DNA of 34,941 nucleotides from Leucobacter chromiiresistens. Its GTDB lineage: Bacteria; Actinomycetota; Actinomycetes; Actinomycetales; Microbacteriaceae. The notes beneath the pieces were generated by a model that saw nothing but the letters and a program-made list of their open reading frames with translations, was not told the origin of the DNA and did not search any database. The stretch covers positions 1 through 34,941 of the forward strand of contig NZ_LDRK01000027.1 in assembly GCF_001477055.1 (NCBI RefSeq). Reading direction: 5' to 3'. Position numbers and translations under genes: made by a program. Of the stretch, positions 16,731 through 23,685 are shown one piece after another (within the stretch, counting starts at the first letter, position 1; every line of letters begins with the position of its first letter).

Positions 16731-17300
16731 ATGATCGATCCCACCTCCATCAACAGCCTCTTCGACGCAACGGTCTTCGACGTCGCGGGCGAGAAGATCG
16801 GCACCGTCAAGCAGGTGTTCGTCGGCCCGGATCGCGGTGAGCCGCTGTTCGTGAGCGTGGCGACCGGGCTGTTCGGCATGTCGGAGTCCTTCGTGCCGCT
16901 GCGCGGGGCGACCTTCGACGGCGAGGCGGTGCGCGTCGCGTACGACCGGGCCGCGGTGAAGGATGCGCCGCGCATCGACGCGGACGGCGTGCTCTCGGAC
17001 GAGGAGCACGAGCGCCTGTGGCAGTACTACGACGGCGACGACGACCGCGAGCGGGATGGCACCCGCGAGCACGACGACGACCGCGAGCACGACGACGACC
17101 GCGAGCACGGCGACCGGGGCGATGGCCGCGTCGATGACGCCCGGCTCGCCGGTGCCGCGCACGCGGAGCACGCGGCCGACGCGGGGGTGGTGACGGGGCG
17201 GGTGCGCCTGCGCAAGCACGTCGTCGCGCAGGATCGCGACCGCACGGCGGAGGATCGCGGCGCCGCGCCTGAGCACGGCGGAACGGGCGCCGTCCGCTGA
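16731..17300 (+). CDS. PRC-barrel domain protein with truncated DUF2382-like tail
   Basis: 189 residues; AAAGG precedes the ATG. Residues 1-85 form a PRC-barrel: FDVAGEKIGTVKQVFV, SVATGLFGMSESFVPL, KDAPRIDADGVLSDEE, then a WQYYD end motif. In actinobacteria this is usually followed by a linker and a DUF2382 (YsnF/AvaK-type) domain beginning with an RLRKYVV-like strand. Here the linker is a highly charged Asp/Arg/Glu/His repeat (DDDREH units, about 100-125). The DUF2382-like start VRLRKHVV is present at about 161-168, but the protein then ends within 21 residues, so that domain is essentially missing. It lies convergent to the CDF transporter gene with 14 bp between stops. Function unknown; PRC-barrels are protein or RNA binding adaptors and stress-associated in this phylum. 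Confidence 0.83.
   Translation: MIDPTSINSLFDATVFDVAGEKIGTVKQVFVGPDRGEPLFVSVATGLFGMSESFVPLRGATFDGEAVRVAYDRAAVKDAPRIDADGVLSDEEHERLWQYYDGDDDRERDGTREHDDDREHDDDREHGDRGDGRVDDARLAGAAHAEHAADAGVVTGRVRLRKHVVAQDRDRTAEDRGAAPEHGGTGAVR
17037..17115. repeat. In-gene Asp/His-coding repeat in the PRC-barrel linker
   Basis: An 18-base unit (GACGACGACCGCGAGCAC) is repeated in frame, encoding Asp-Asp-Asp-Arg-Glu-His, with degenerate copies on either side. It creates a charged, potentially metal-binding linker. Confidence 0.75.
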
Positions 17301-17314
17301 ACGGTCGGGCGCGC

Positions 17315-18313
17315 CTACTCGTTCCGCTCCGACTGACGGGTGTCGCGCGCCCCGCCCACCTCTTCGGGCAGCTCGTCGATGGGCACGAGCACGATGTCCT
17401 CCACCTTCCAGTCGAGCTCGATGCAGCCGTCGCGGGCCTCCATCAGCTGCCGCACGGTCGGCGATTCGCCGAGGCGGGGCACGACGAACGACTCGACGTG
17501 GAAGACGTGCCCCTGGTCCCGCACGCGCGATCCCGCCTCCTCCACCCAGGGCAGGTCGCGGAGGTAGTCGTCGATCTGCTGCGACACCGGGTGCGGCTCG
17601 CCGTCGTCGAACGTGGTCGCCCGCGTATCCATCAGGTCGGTGATGGCGGCGCGGAGGTTCTTCATGCCGTCCCAGACGATGCTCGCGGCGATGAACAGCG
17701 CCGCGGCGGCGTCGGCCCACCAGAGCCCGATCCCGATGCCGGCGACGCCCACGATCGACCCGACCGCCGTCATCCAGTCGGCCTTGTTCATGTCGGCGTC
17801 GGCGTACAGCACCTTGTCGTGCAGCTCCCGCGCCAACCGCATCTTCACGCGTCCGAAGTAGATGGGCAGCGGAATGGTCAGGGCCATCACGATCATCATG
17901 AGCCAGCCGAGCCACACGGGGTGGCCGAGGAGCACGATCGTGCCGATGGGCGGATGCTCGGCGGTGATGAGCCCGGAGAGCGAGTCGATGATGAGGAAGG
18001 CGCCCATGGCGAAGAGCGCGACTCCGGCGACCAGGTGGGCGACGCCGACGCTGCGGTGGAAGCCGTACGGGTACTTCTCGGTGGGGCGCTTGTTCACGAT
18101 GCGCACCGCGACGAGGAACGCGATGGGCGGAGCGAGCGACAGGAGATCCTCGATCCAGGCGGCCTTCATGGCCTGGGAGCTGCCCATCACGAGGAAGACC
18201 AGGGTGATGGCGATCGCGAGGAAGATCAGTGTGTACCACTCGAAGCGGATCGCGCGCCGCAGCGCCGAGGCCTGAGCGGGCGGCAGCTCGGTGCGCCCGA
18301 AGTGCGTGGTCAT
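17315..18313 (-). CDS. Cation diffusion facilitator (CDF) transporter with altered metal site
   Basis: 332 residues with six membrane helices and a cytoplasmic C-terminal domain. The YPYGFHR segment after helix 2 is typical of the CDF family (usually HPFGYGR-like). By eye alignment to FieF, the helix-2 metal pair Asp-x3-Asp falls on Glu55 and Ser59 (or uses Asp56), and the helix-5 His-x3-Asp falls on Met175 and Asp179. Two of the four usual ligands are thus replaced. The C-terminal domain (about 225-320) keeps the family fold pattern, including VFHVESFVV. The ATG overlaps the stop of the upstream lipoprotein gene (ATGA), so the two are translationally coupled. Family members export divalent metals in exchange for protons; the substrate here is uncertain because of the altered site. 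Confidence 0.85.
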   Translation of the reverse strand: MTTHFGRTELPPAQASALRRAIRFEWYTLIFLAIAITLVFLVMGSSQAMKAAWIEDLLSLAPPIAFLVAVRIVNKRPTEKYPYGFHRSVGVAHLVAGVALFAMGAFLIIDSLSGLITAEHPPIGTIVLLGHPVWLGWLMMIVMALTIPLPIYFGRVKMRLARELHDKVLYADADMNKADWMTAVGSIVGVAGIGIGLWWADAAAALFIAASIVWDGMKNLRAAITDLMDTRATTFDDGEPHPVSQQIDDYLRDLPWVEEAGSRVRDQGHVFHVESFVVPRLGESPTVRQLMEARDGCIELDWKVEDIVLVPIDELPEEVGGARDTRQSERNE

Positions 18314-18783
18314 GCCGAGGCCCCCTCCGCGAGCAGGAATCGTTCGAGTGCGACGAGGAACGCGTTCTCGCCCATGCGCACGATCATCACGTGCTTCTCG
18401 CGGGTGCCGTCGCGCTCATCGGCGGCGTACGGCACGGTGACGGCGCCGAAGTCGACCCAGGGAGTCGTGTCGGTGAATCCGCCGATGACCAGGTCGAGCT
18501 CGCCGCGCTCGAGGGCCTCCATGAGGTGCTCCTCCCCGTCCTCCGTCCACTCGGGCTCGGCGCCGAGGCGCTCCGCGAACTCCCGCACGAGGTCGGGCTC
18601 GGTTCCCGCGGGTTCGCCGTGCTCCGTCGTCTCGACCCAGGGCGGGCTCTCGGACACGCCGACGCGCAGCGTGCCGCCGGTGACGCGCTCGAGGGTGCCC
18701 TCCGGGTCGGCGGGGATCGACGAGGAGCACCCCGCGAGCAGCGCCACGCAGGTGATCGCGAGCAGACTCCGAAATCTACGCAT
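18310..18783 (-). CDS. Half-size periplasmic-binding-protein (SBP_bac_3-like) lipoprotein
   Basis: 157 residues from the ATG at 18781-18783; a start 12 codons upstream is possible, but MRRFRSLLAI opens a clean lipoprotein signal with lipobox ALLAGC (Cys19). The mature part begins like a family 3 (amino-acid type) solute-binding protein: TLRVGVSESPPWVE, EPDLVREFAERLG, EALERGELDLVIGGFTDT. Those proteins normally have about 220 mature residues with two lobes. Here the chain goes from the end of lobe 1 (VTVPYA) through a short linker to KHVMIVRMGENAFLVALERF, which resembles the family's final strand and helix. Lobe 2 thus appears to be missing. The stop overlaps the ATG of the CDF transporter gene. 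It may be a metal-delivery or sensing partner of that transporter; this is inference from coupling. Confidence 0.78.
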   Translation of the reverse strand: MRRFRSLLAITCVALLAGCSSSIPADPEGTLERVTGGTLRVGVSESPPWVETTEHGEPAGTEPDLVREFAERLGAEPEWTEDGEEHLMEALERGELDLVIGGFTDTTPWVDFGAVTVPYAADERDGTREKHVMIVRMGENAFLVALERFLLAEGASA

Positions 18784-18974
18784 ACCCTGACCATAGGGAG
18801 TGAGCGCGCCCGCGCTCAACTTCCGTCCGACGCCTTGACTTCGCCGCGAAGATGGGGGCGGATACGGCGGGCCCGCGGCGGGAGCGGCGGCGCGATGCTC
18901 GCGCCGCGCGGGGCGAATCCGCTGCGCGGCGAGGGGGCTTCCCGCTCCCGCTGCGGACCTCGTACGATGAGCAG

Positions 18975-19958
18975 ATGAGCGATAGTCGTCAGCGCACCGC
19001 AGCCGTCATCTACAACCCCATCAAGGTCGATGTCGACGTGCTGCGGAAGGAGATCACCCGGGCTGCGGTGGAGGCGGAGTGGGGCGAGCCGCTGTGGCTG
19101 GAGACGACCGCCGAGGACGCCGGTCAGGGCATGACGGACGAGGCGAAGCGCGCCGGCGTCGATCTCGTGATCGCGGCCGGAGGCGATGGCACGGTGCGCG
19201 CCGTCGCCGAGGGGCTGCGCGGCTCGGAGATCCCGCTGGCGCTCCTCCCCTCGGGCACCGGCAATCTGCTGGCGCGCAATCTCGACCTGACGCTGAACGA
19301 CATGCCGGGATCGGTCACCTCGGCGTTCACCGGGAAGAACCGGCCGATCGACCTCGGCGTCGTCGACATCGAGCGCGAGGGCGGAGCCCGCGAGCGGCAC
19401 GTCTTCGTGGTGATGGCGGGCATGGGCATCGACGCGAAGATGATCAAGAACACCGATGACGATCTGAAGAAGCGCGCCGGCTGGCTCGCCTACCTCGGCG
19501 CCATCGTGAAGTCGCTCCGGGACCCGAACGAATTGCACTTCCGCTACCGCCTCGACGACGGGCGCACGAAGCGGGCGACCGCTCACACGGTGATCATCGG
19601 CAACTGCGGATCTCTGCCCGCCAACATCCTGCTGCTGCCCGAAGCGGTCATCGACGACGGCCAGTTCGACATCCTGCTCATCCGGCCGGGGAACATCTTC
19701 GGGTGGCTGCGCGTATGGGCGAAGATCGCCTGGGTCAACGGCATCGTGCGCCGCACGAAGTCGGGTCGCGCGATCGTCGGGGAGCAGAAGGACGACGGCG
19801 ATCTGAAGTACCGCACCGGAACGCGCTTCGTCGCCCGGCTCACGCGCCCCGAGGAGATCGAGCTCGACGGCGACGGCTTCGGCAAGGCGGTGGCCTTCAA
19901 CGCCTGGATCGAGCCGGGAGCGCTGACGGTGCGCGTTCCCGCCGACGGCGACCGGTAG
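18975..19958 (+). CDS. Diacylglycerol kinase family lipid kinase (DgkB/YegS-like)
   Basis: 327 residues from the ATG at 18975, chosen because the product then opens with TAAVIYNPIKVDVDVL, the usual first strand; the frame continues upstream in unrelated sequence. The nucleotide-binding GGDGTV motif is at 69-74, followed by LALLPSGTGNLLARNL, both diagnostic of the DAGK catalytic domain. The C-terminal beta-sandwich contains GIDAKMIKNTDDDLKKRAGW and DGQFDILLIRPG. The enzyme phosphorylates a lipid alcohol, diacylglycerol or a related lipid, at the inner membrane face, recycling phospholipid or glycolipid precursors. It lies 9 bp before the hydrolase gene on the same strand. Exact lipid unknown. 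Confidence 0.92.
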   Translation: MSDSRQRTAAVIYNPIKVDVDVLRKEITRAAVEAEWGEPLWLETTAEDAGQGMTDEAKRAGVDLVIAAGGDGTVRAVAEGLRGSEIPLALLPSGTGNLLARNLDLTLNDMPGSVTSAFTGKNRPIDLGVVDIEREGGARERHVFVVMAGMGIDAKMIKNTDDDLKKRAGWLAYLGAIVKSLRDPNELHFRYRLDDGRTKRATAHTVIIGNCGSLPANILLLPEAVIDDGQFDILLIRPGNIFGWLRVWAKIAWVNGIVRRTKSGRAIVGEQKDDGDLKYRTGTRFVARLTRPEEIELDGDGFGKAVAFNAWIEPGALTVRVPADGDR

Positions 19959-19967
19959 GGGAGAGCC

Positions 19968-20972
19968 GTGCGGGCGGGGAATCGCTCGCTTCCGCGGGTG
20001 CGGCCGGGCGCAGCGCCGGTTCGCCCGCGCGACGTCGAGATCGGCGGCCTGACGTTCGCGGTGTTCGGCGGGAGCGAGCCGGGCCCGGCATCACCAGCGC
20101 CGGGCGCAGCATCGGACGCCCCGAGCGCGCCGACTGCGGAGCCGCCCCGGGTGCGCTACGTGCTCCTCCACGGCATCGGGCTCTCGCACCGCTACTTCGC
20201 GCGGCTCCACGACGAGCTCGCCCGCACCGCCGAGGTGCGGTCGATCGACCTGCCGGGGTTCGGGTCGGCTCCGAAACCGCGCACGGCGCCCGACGTGCCG
20301 ACGATGGCTGCGGCGCTGGGAGCCGTGCTCGATGCGCTGGGCGGTCCGCCGAGTGTGCTGATCGGTCACTCGATGGGGGCGCAGTGGGCTGCGGAGCTCG
20401 CGCGCCGGAGGCCCGACCTCGTCGCCGCGGTGGTGCTGATCGGTCCGGTGGTCGACCGGGCGCACCGTTCGCTCGGCGCTCAGCTCGTCGCCCTGCTGGT
20501 GGACGCGTGGGGGGAGCCGCCCCGAGTGAACGTGCTCGCCTGCGCCGCGTACCTCCGGTGCGGCCCGCGCACCTTCCTCCGTCAGGCGGTGCACATGCGG
20601 CGCTACCGCATCGAGGCAGCCGTCGCGGAGCTGCGCGTGCCCGTGCTCGTCGTGCGCGGGGCGCGGGATCGGGTGGCCGGTGCCCGATGGGCGCACGAGC
20701 TCCAGCGCTCGGCGCGGTGCGGGGCCATCGTCACGGTGCCGGGGTGCGCGCATGCGGTGCACGCCTCAGCCCCGCGCGAGGTCGCCGCTGCGGTGCGCGC
20801 CTTCGCCGCGGAGAACGGGCGCTCGGGGGCGTCGTTCGGCGGCGCCTCGCGCGACACGGCAGCGCAGGTGGCGCTGCGGCCGGGCGAGACCGTACAGTCT
20901 GCGTATGACCGATGTGAACGGCGACGGCCGCTCCGAGACGACGAACGAGCGCGCGGATCGCAACTGGAATGA
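19968..20972 (+). CDS. Alpha/beta hydrolase
   Basis: 334 residues from a GTG at 19968 that has GGGGAGA just upstream. The core fold shows the oxyanion strand YVLLHGIGLSHRYF, the nucleophile elbow GHSMG with Ser135, an Asp at 234 in VVRGARDRVAG, and His262 in GCAHAVH, giving a full Ser-Asp-His triad. The first about 55 residues are low complexity (Ala/Pro/Ser) after a short strand. The C-terminal about 50 residues after the His helix are Arg-rich and do not look like hydrolase sequence; this tail runs 68 bp into the next gene. Substrate not predictable; the neighbouring lipid kinase makes a lipid-like ester possible, which is only a guess. Confidence 0.85.
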   Translation: MRAGNRSLPRVRPGAAPVRPRDVEIGGLTFAVFGGSEPGPASPAPGAASDAPSAPTAEPPRVRYVLLHGIGLSHRYFARLHDELARTAEVRSIDLPGFGSAPKPRTAPDVPTMAAALGAVLDALGGPPSVLIGHSMGAQWAAELARRRPDLVAAVVLIGPVVDRAHRSLGAQLVALLVDAWGEPPRVNVLACAAYLRCGPRTFLRQAVHMRRYRIEAAVAELRVPVLVVRGARDRVAGARWAHELQRSARCGAIVTVPGCAHAVHASAPREVAAAVRAFAAENGRSGASFGGASRDTAAQVALRPGETVQSAYDRCERRRPLRDDERARGSQLE

Positions 20973-21414
20973 GATTCTGCAGGAGCTGCGGGTCGCTCAG
21001 ACCGGCACGCAGATCCTCGGGGGCTTCCTGCTCGCCCTGGCCTTCCAGCCGCGGTTCCAGGAACTTGACGCATTCCAGCTGACGCTCTACCTCGTGCTCG
21101 TGGGGCTCGCCGGGGTCGCCGCGGTGCTCGGCCTCGCCCCGGTCACGCTGCATCGCACATTCTTCGGCAAGGGGCGCAAGCCCGAGATCGTGCGTCTCGG
21201 CGGGCGCATGCTGTCGACCGATCTCGTGGTGCTCGCCCTGCTCGCCGCGGGCGTGACGGGGCTCGTCTTCGACGTGGCCCTGGGGCGTGCCGCCGGGTTC
21301 GTCACCCTGGCGATCGGCGCGGTGGTCGTGATCGGCGTGTGGGGCGTGCTGCCGCGCCTCGTGTTCCGGCGCGGCAGCGGCCCCGACCCGAGAGGACCCG
21401 GCGACGACGTCTGA
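20905..21414 (+). CDS. DUF6328 family membrane protein
   Basis: 169 residues from the ATG at 20905, which lies inside the end of the hydrolase gene in another frame. The segment WNEILQELRVAQTGTQILGG followed by FLLALAFQPRF is the hallmark of this uncharacterised actinobacterial family. Four hydrophobic helices follow, ending with a short basic and acidic tail. No catalytic motif is seen, and no function is known to me for the family. Spacing and overlap suggest co-translation with the hydrolase. Confidence 0.88.
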   Translation: MTDVNGDGRSETTNERADRNWNEILQELRVAQTGTQILGGFLLALAFQPRFQELDAFQLTLYLVLVGLAGVAAVLGLAPVTLHRTFFGKGRKPEIVRLGGRMLSTDLVVLALLAAGVTGLVFDVALGRAAGFVTLAIGAVVVIGVWGVLPRLVFRRGSGPDPRGPGDDV

Positions 21415-21427
21415 TGGTGGCGAATGA

Positions 21428-21760
21428 TCAGTCGGGGGTGTCGACCGAGATGTGATCGAGGTCGTCGCGCTCGGCGCCCGCGTCGCGCCCGTTGACGTCG
21501 GCCTGCTGCTCCGTCTCGAACGCGTCGGCGCCCTCGTCCTCGTCGAGCTCGTCGGATCCGGGGTGCTCGGTCTCCCCGTCGAGCTGCGCGTCGCTGTCGG
21601 GCTTGCCGTTGGTGCTGTCGAGCGGCCCGGGATCGCCGGAGCGCGGCGGATCGGCTGCATCGGGGCCGGTCTGGCCCACGCGATCGGCGGCCTCGGGCAC
21701 CGACGTCTCGACGGAGTCGGGGGATTCTGCGGTCGGGTGTGCGGCGTCTTTCGATGTCAT
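21428..21760 (-). CDS. Small acidic, probably disordered protein
   Basis: 110 residues, with almost no hydrophobic residues and many Asp, Glu, Pro, Ser and Thr, including DELDEDEGADAFETEQQAD. No membrane helix or known domain is visible. The gene is well supported by a near-perfect AAGGAGGT ribosome site six to nine bases before the ATG at 21758-21760, and by its place between flanking genes without overlap. Small acidic proteins of this sort are common in Microbacteriaceae genomes and unassigned. It is convergent with DUF6328 (13 bp between stops). Function unknown. Confidence 0.7.
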   Translation of the reverse strand: MTSKDAAHPTAESPDSVETSVPEAADRVGQTGPDAADPPRSGDPGPLDSTNGKPDSDAQLDGETEHPGSDELDEDEGADAFETEQQADVNGRDAGAERDDLDHISVDTPD

Positions 21761-21908
21761 GATGGTCGACCTCCTTCCCGTGCGACGGTACGCGAGGTCG
21801 ACGGCGCGCGGAGCGGGGTTGTCGTCGCGGTGCGGGGCTGGTAACGCGACGAGCGGGCGGCGCCGGGCATCGGTGCGGGGTCCGGCCGCCGGCCGCTCGC
21901 CGCCGCGC

Positions 21909-23198
21909 TCAGCCGTGGCGGTCCTCGCGCGGAATCAGCGGAATGGCGATGAGCGGTGCGAGCGCGATGAGGCCGAAGACGAGCGGGTACCCGAGGAGCG
22001 CGATGGCCGCGCCGATGCCGGGCCCCACGGCGGAGGCGGCGATGAACTGCCCGGTGTTCTGCACCCCGAGCGCACGGCCCGCCCACGCACTGCCCGCGGC
22101 CTCCGCGACGGAGGTGTACGCCAGGCCGTTGTCGGCGACGCTCACGACGGTGGCGAGCACCAGCACGATGCCGCCCACGGCGAACCCGGCCGGGATCGCA
22201 CCGTGCGCGAGGGCGACGAGCGCGAGCAGCGCCATGACGATCACGCCGGCGACGGCGACCCGGCGCAGCACCCGCACGCGATCGCCGACGCGGTCGCTCA
22301 GCGCGCCGATGACGATACGGCCGAGGGCTCCGACGAACTGGGAGACGCCCATGAGCAGGCCGGCCGCCGCGGGGGTCCACCCGAGTCCCGCGATCAGCCA
22401 CACCATGCCGAAGGTGGCGAGGGCGAACTGCGGCACGACGAGCAGCACCGACACCGCGTGGATGCGGGCGAGGAACGCGCTCGTGCGGTACGGGTTCGGC
22501 GGCGGCGCCGGGCGCGCGGGGGCGGAACCCGCGGCGGAGACGGAGGAGCCCGCGGGGGCGGAACCCGCGGCGGATGCGGGGGCGATCTGCGGGCGCGGCG
22601 GATTGCGGATGCCGATGGCGCAGGCGGCGGTGAGCACGACGAGCAGTGCGCTGATGGCGACGAACACTCCGCTCGTCTGCGCCGCCGAGGCGATGGGCGG
22701 CACGGTCACCGCGGCGGCGGCCACCCCGAGCGGCTGCGACATCTGGCGCACGCCCATCGCGAGGCCGCGGCGGTGGCGCGGGAACCAGCCCACCACGACC
22801 CGGCCGCTCGCGGCGTTCGTGCTCGCGGAGGCGGCTCCGCCGAAGAAGAGCGCGATGCCCAGGGGGACGAGGGCGTCGGTCGCGGCGGCGGTGACGGCGG
22901 CGGCGATGGCGGCCGCAGTGGTGAGGGCGAGCCCGCCGGCGATCACCCAGCGCTCGCCGAAGCGGTCGGCGGCGGCGCCCCACAGGACGAGGGTGAGCAC
23001 CATGCCGAGCGTGGGCGCGGCGGTCAGCGCTCCGACCGCGGCGAGCGGCACGCCCAGCTGCAGGTGGAGCAGCGGGATCAGATACACGGGAGCACTGACG
23101 AGCAGGGTGCCGGCGGCCTGCGCGAGCAGTCCCAGCGCGAGCACGACCCAGGCGCGCGTCGGCACGGCGGCGTGCGGGGCGGCGACGGTCTGCGTCAT
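21909..23198 (-). CDS. MFS transporter
   Basis: 429 residues with about twelve hydrophobic helices. The loop after helix 2 carries the MFS motif A version WGAAADRFGERWVIAGG, and the matching loop in the second half reads GRIVIGALSDRVGDRVR. A Pro/Ala/Ser-rich central loop (about 210-240) with two copies of a Ser-Ala-Ala-Gly-Ser-Ala-Pro-like unit separates the halves. The segment GLAMGVRQMSQPLG in helix 5 resembles actinobacterial drug or metabolite exporters and importers, but substrate cannot be assigned. A strong GGGAGGGG site precedes the ATG. Genes on either side are unrelated by function, so it is probably its own unit. Confidence 0.9.
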   Translation of the reverse strand: MTQTVAAPHAAVPTRAWVVLALGLLAQAAGTLLVSAPVYLIPLLHLQLGVPLAAVGALTAAPTLGMVLTLVLWGAAADRFGERWVIAGGLALTTAAAIAAAVTAAATDALVPLGIALFFGGAASASTNAASGRVVVGWFPRHRRGLAMGVRQMSQPLGVAAAAVTVPPIASAAQTSGVFVAISALLVVLTAACAIGIRNPPRPQIAPASAAGSAPAGSSVSAAGSAPARPAPPPNPYRTSAFLARIHAVSVLLVVPQFALATFGMVWLIAGLGWTPAAAGLLMGVSQFVGALGRIVIGALSDRVGDRVRVLRRVAVAGVIVMALLALVALAHGAIPAGFAVGGIVLVLATVVSVADNGLAYTSVAEAAGSAWAGRALGVQNTGQFIAASAVGPGIGAAIALLGYPLVFGLIALAPLIAIPLIPREDRHG

Positions 23199-23299
23199 GA
23201 TCCCCTCCCGATCCGGAGCGCCGGGCGCTCAGCCGCCGGGAGGAGAGCGCCGCCTCGTCGCTTCGGCGTCATCCACCATACCGCGTCGGATGGGCGCGC

Positions 23300-23608
23300 T
23301 TACGCGGCGGCGGTCTCCTGCCCGTCCTCGGCGGCGGGGGCGGCACCGCTCGACGCCCACCGCAGGTACGCCGCGTACGGGTCGTCGTCGGGCAGCGCGC
23401 TCGCGGCGGGCGCCGAGCGCCGCCGGCCGAGACCGAAGAGCGCGGCGAGGCCGGCGAGCCGCAGCAGGTGGGGCTGCGGCGTCTCCGGCTCGCCCGATAC
23501 GGGGATCACCGGGTGGGAGCGCGCCGCTCTCGAGAGGGACACCGCGGAGGCGGCGGCCACGGGGTCGGACGAGGGTGACGCGGGTCGAGCGCGGCGCGGC
23601 GCGGTCAC
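23300..23608 (-). CDS. Hypothetical small protein (102 aa)
   Basis: A GTG start at 23606-23608 follows AAGGAG with six bases between, and 102 residues follow. The sequence has an Arg/Pro/Ala/Ser-rich first half, a short hydrophobic stretch (LLRLAGLAALFGLG, about 48-61) followed by Arg-Arg-Arg, then an acidic motif DDDPYAAYLRWASSG. I do not recognise it. It sits between the MFS gene and the carboxylate-amine ligase on the same strand, 77 bp after the latter's stop, and could be co-transcribed with it. The open frame extends upstream antisense to nothing meaningful, so the GTG is the only well-supported start. Confidence 0.5.
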   Translation of the reverse strand: MTAPRRARPASPSSDPVAAASAVSLSRAARSHPVIPVSGEPETPQPHLLRLAGLAALFGLGRRRSAPAASALPDDDPYAAYLRWASSGAAPAAEDGQETAAA

Positions 23609-23685
23609 GGTGAGCTCCTTGTGCGAGGGGGCGGAAACGGGTGGTGGTGCAGCTGGTCGGCGCGGTCGTCGGGACGCGGTGCGGA

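Noticed and set aside
18310-18783. Half-size lipoprotein as a frameshifted full-length binding protein
   Set aside because: The protein ends with what looks like the family's normal C-terminal strand and helix, and its stop is coupled to the next gene, so a simple frameshift does not explain it.
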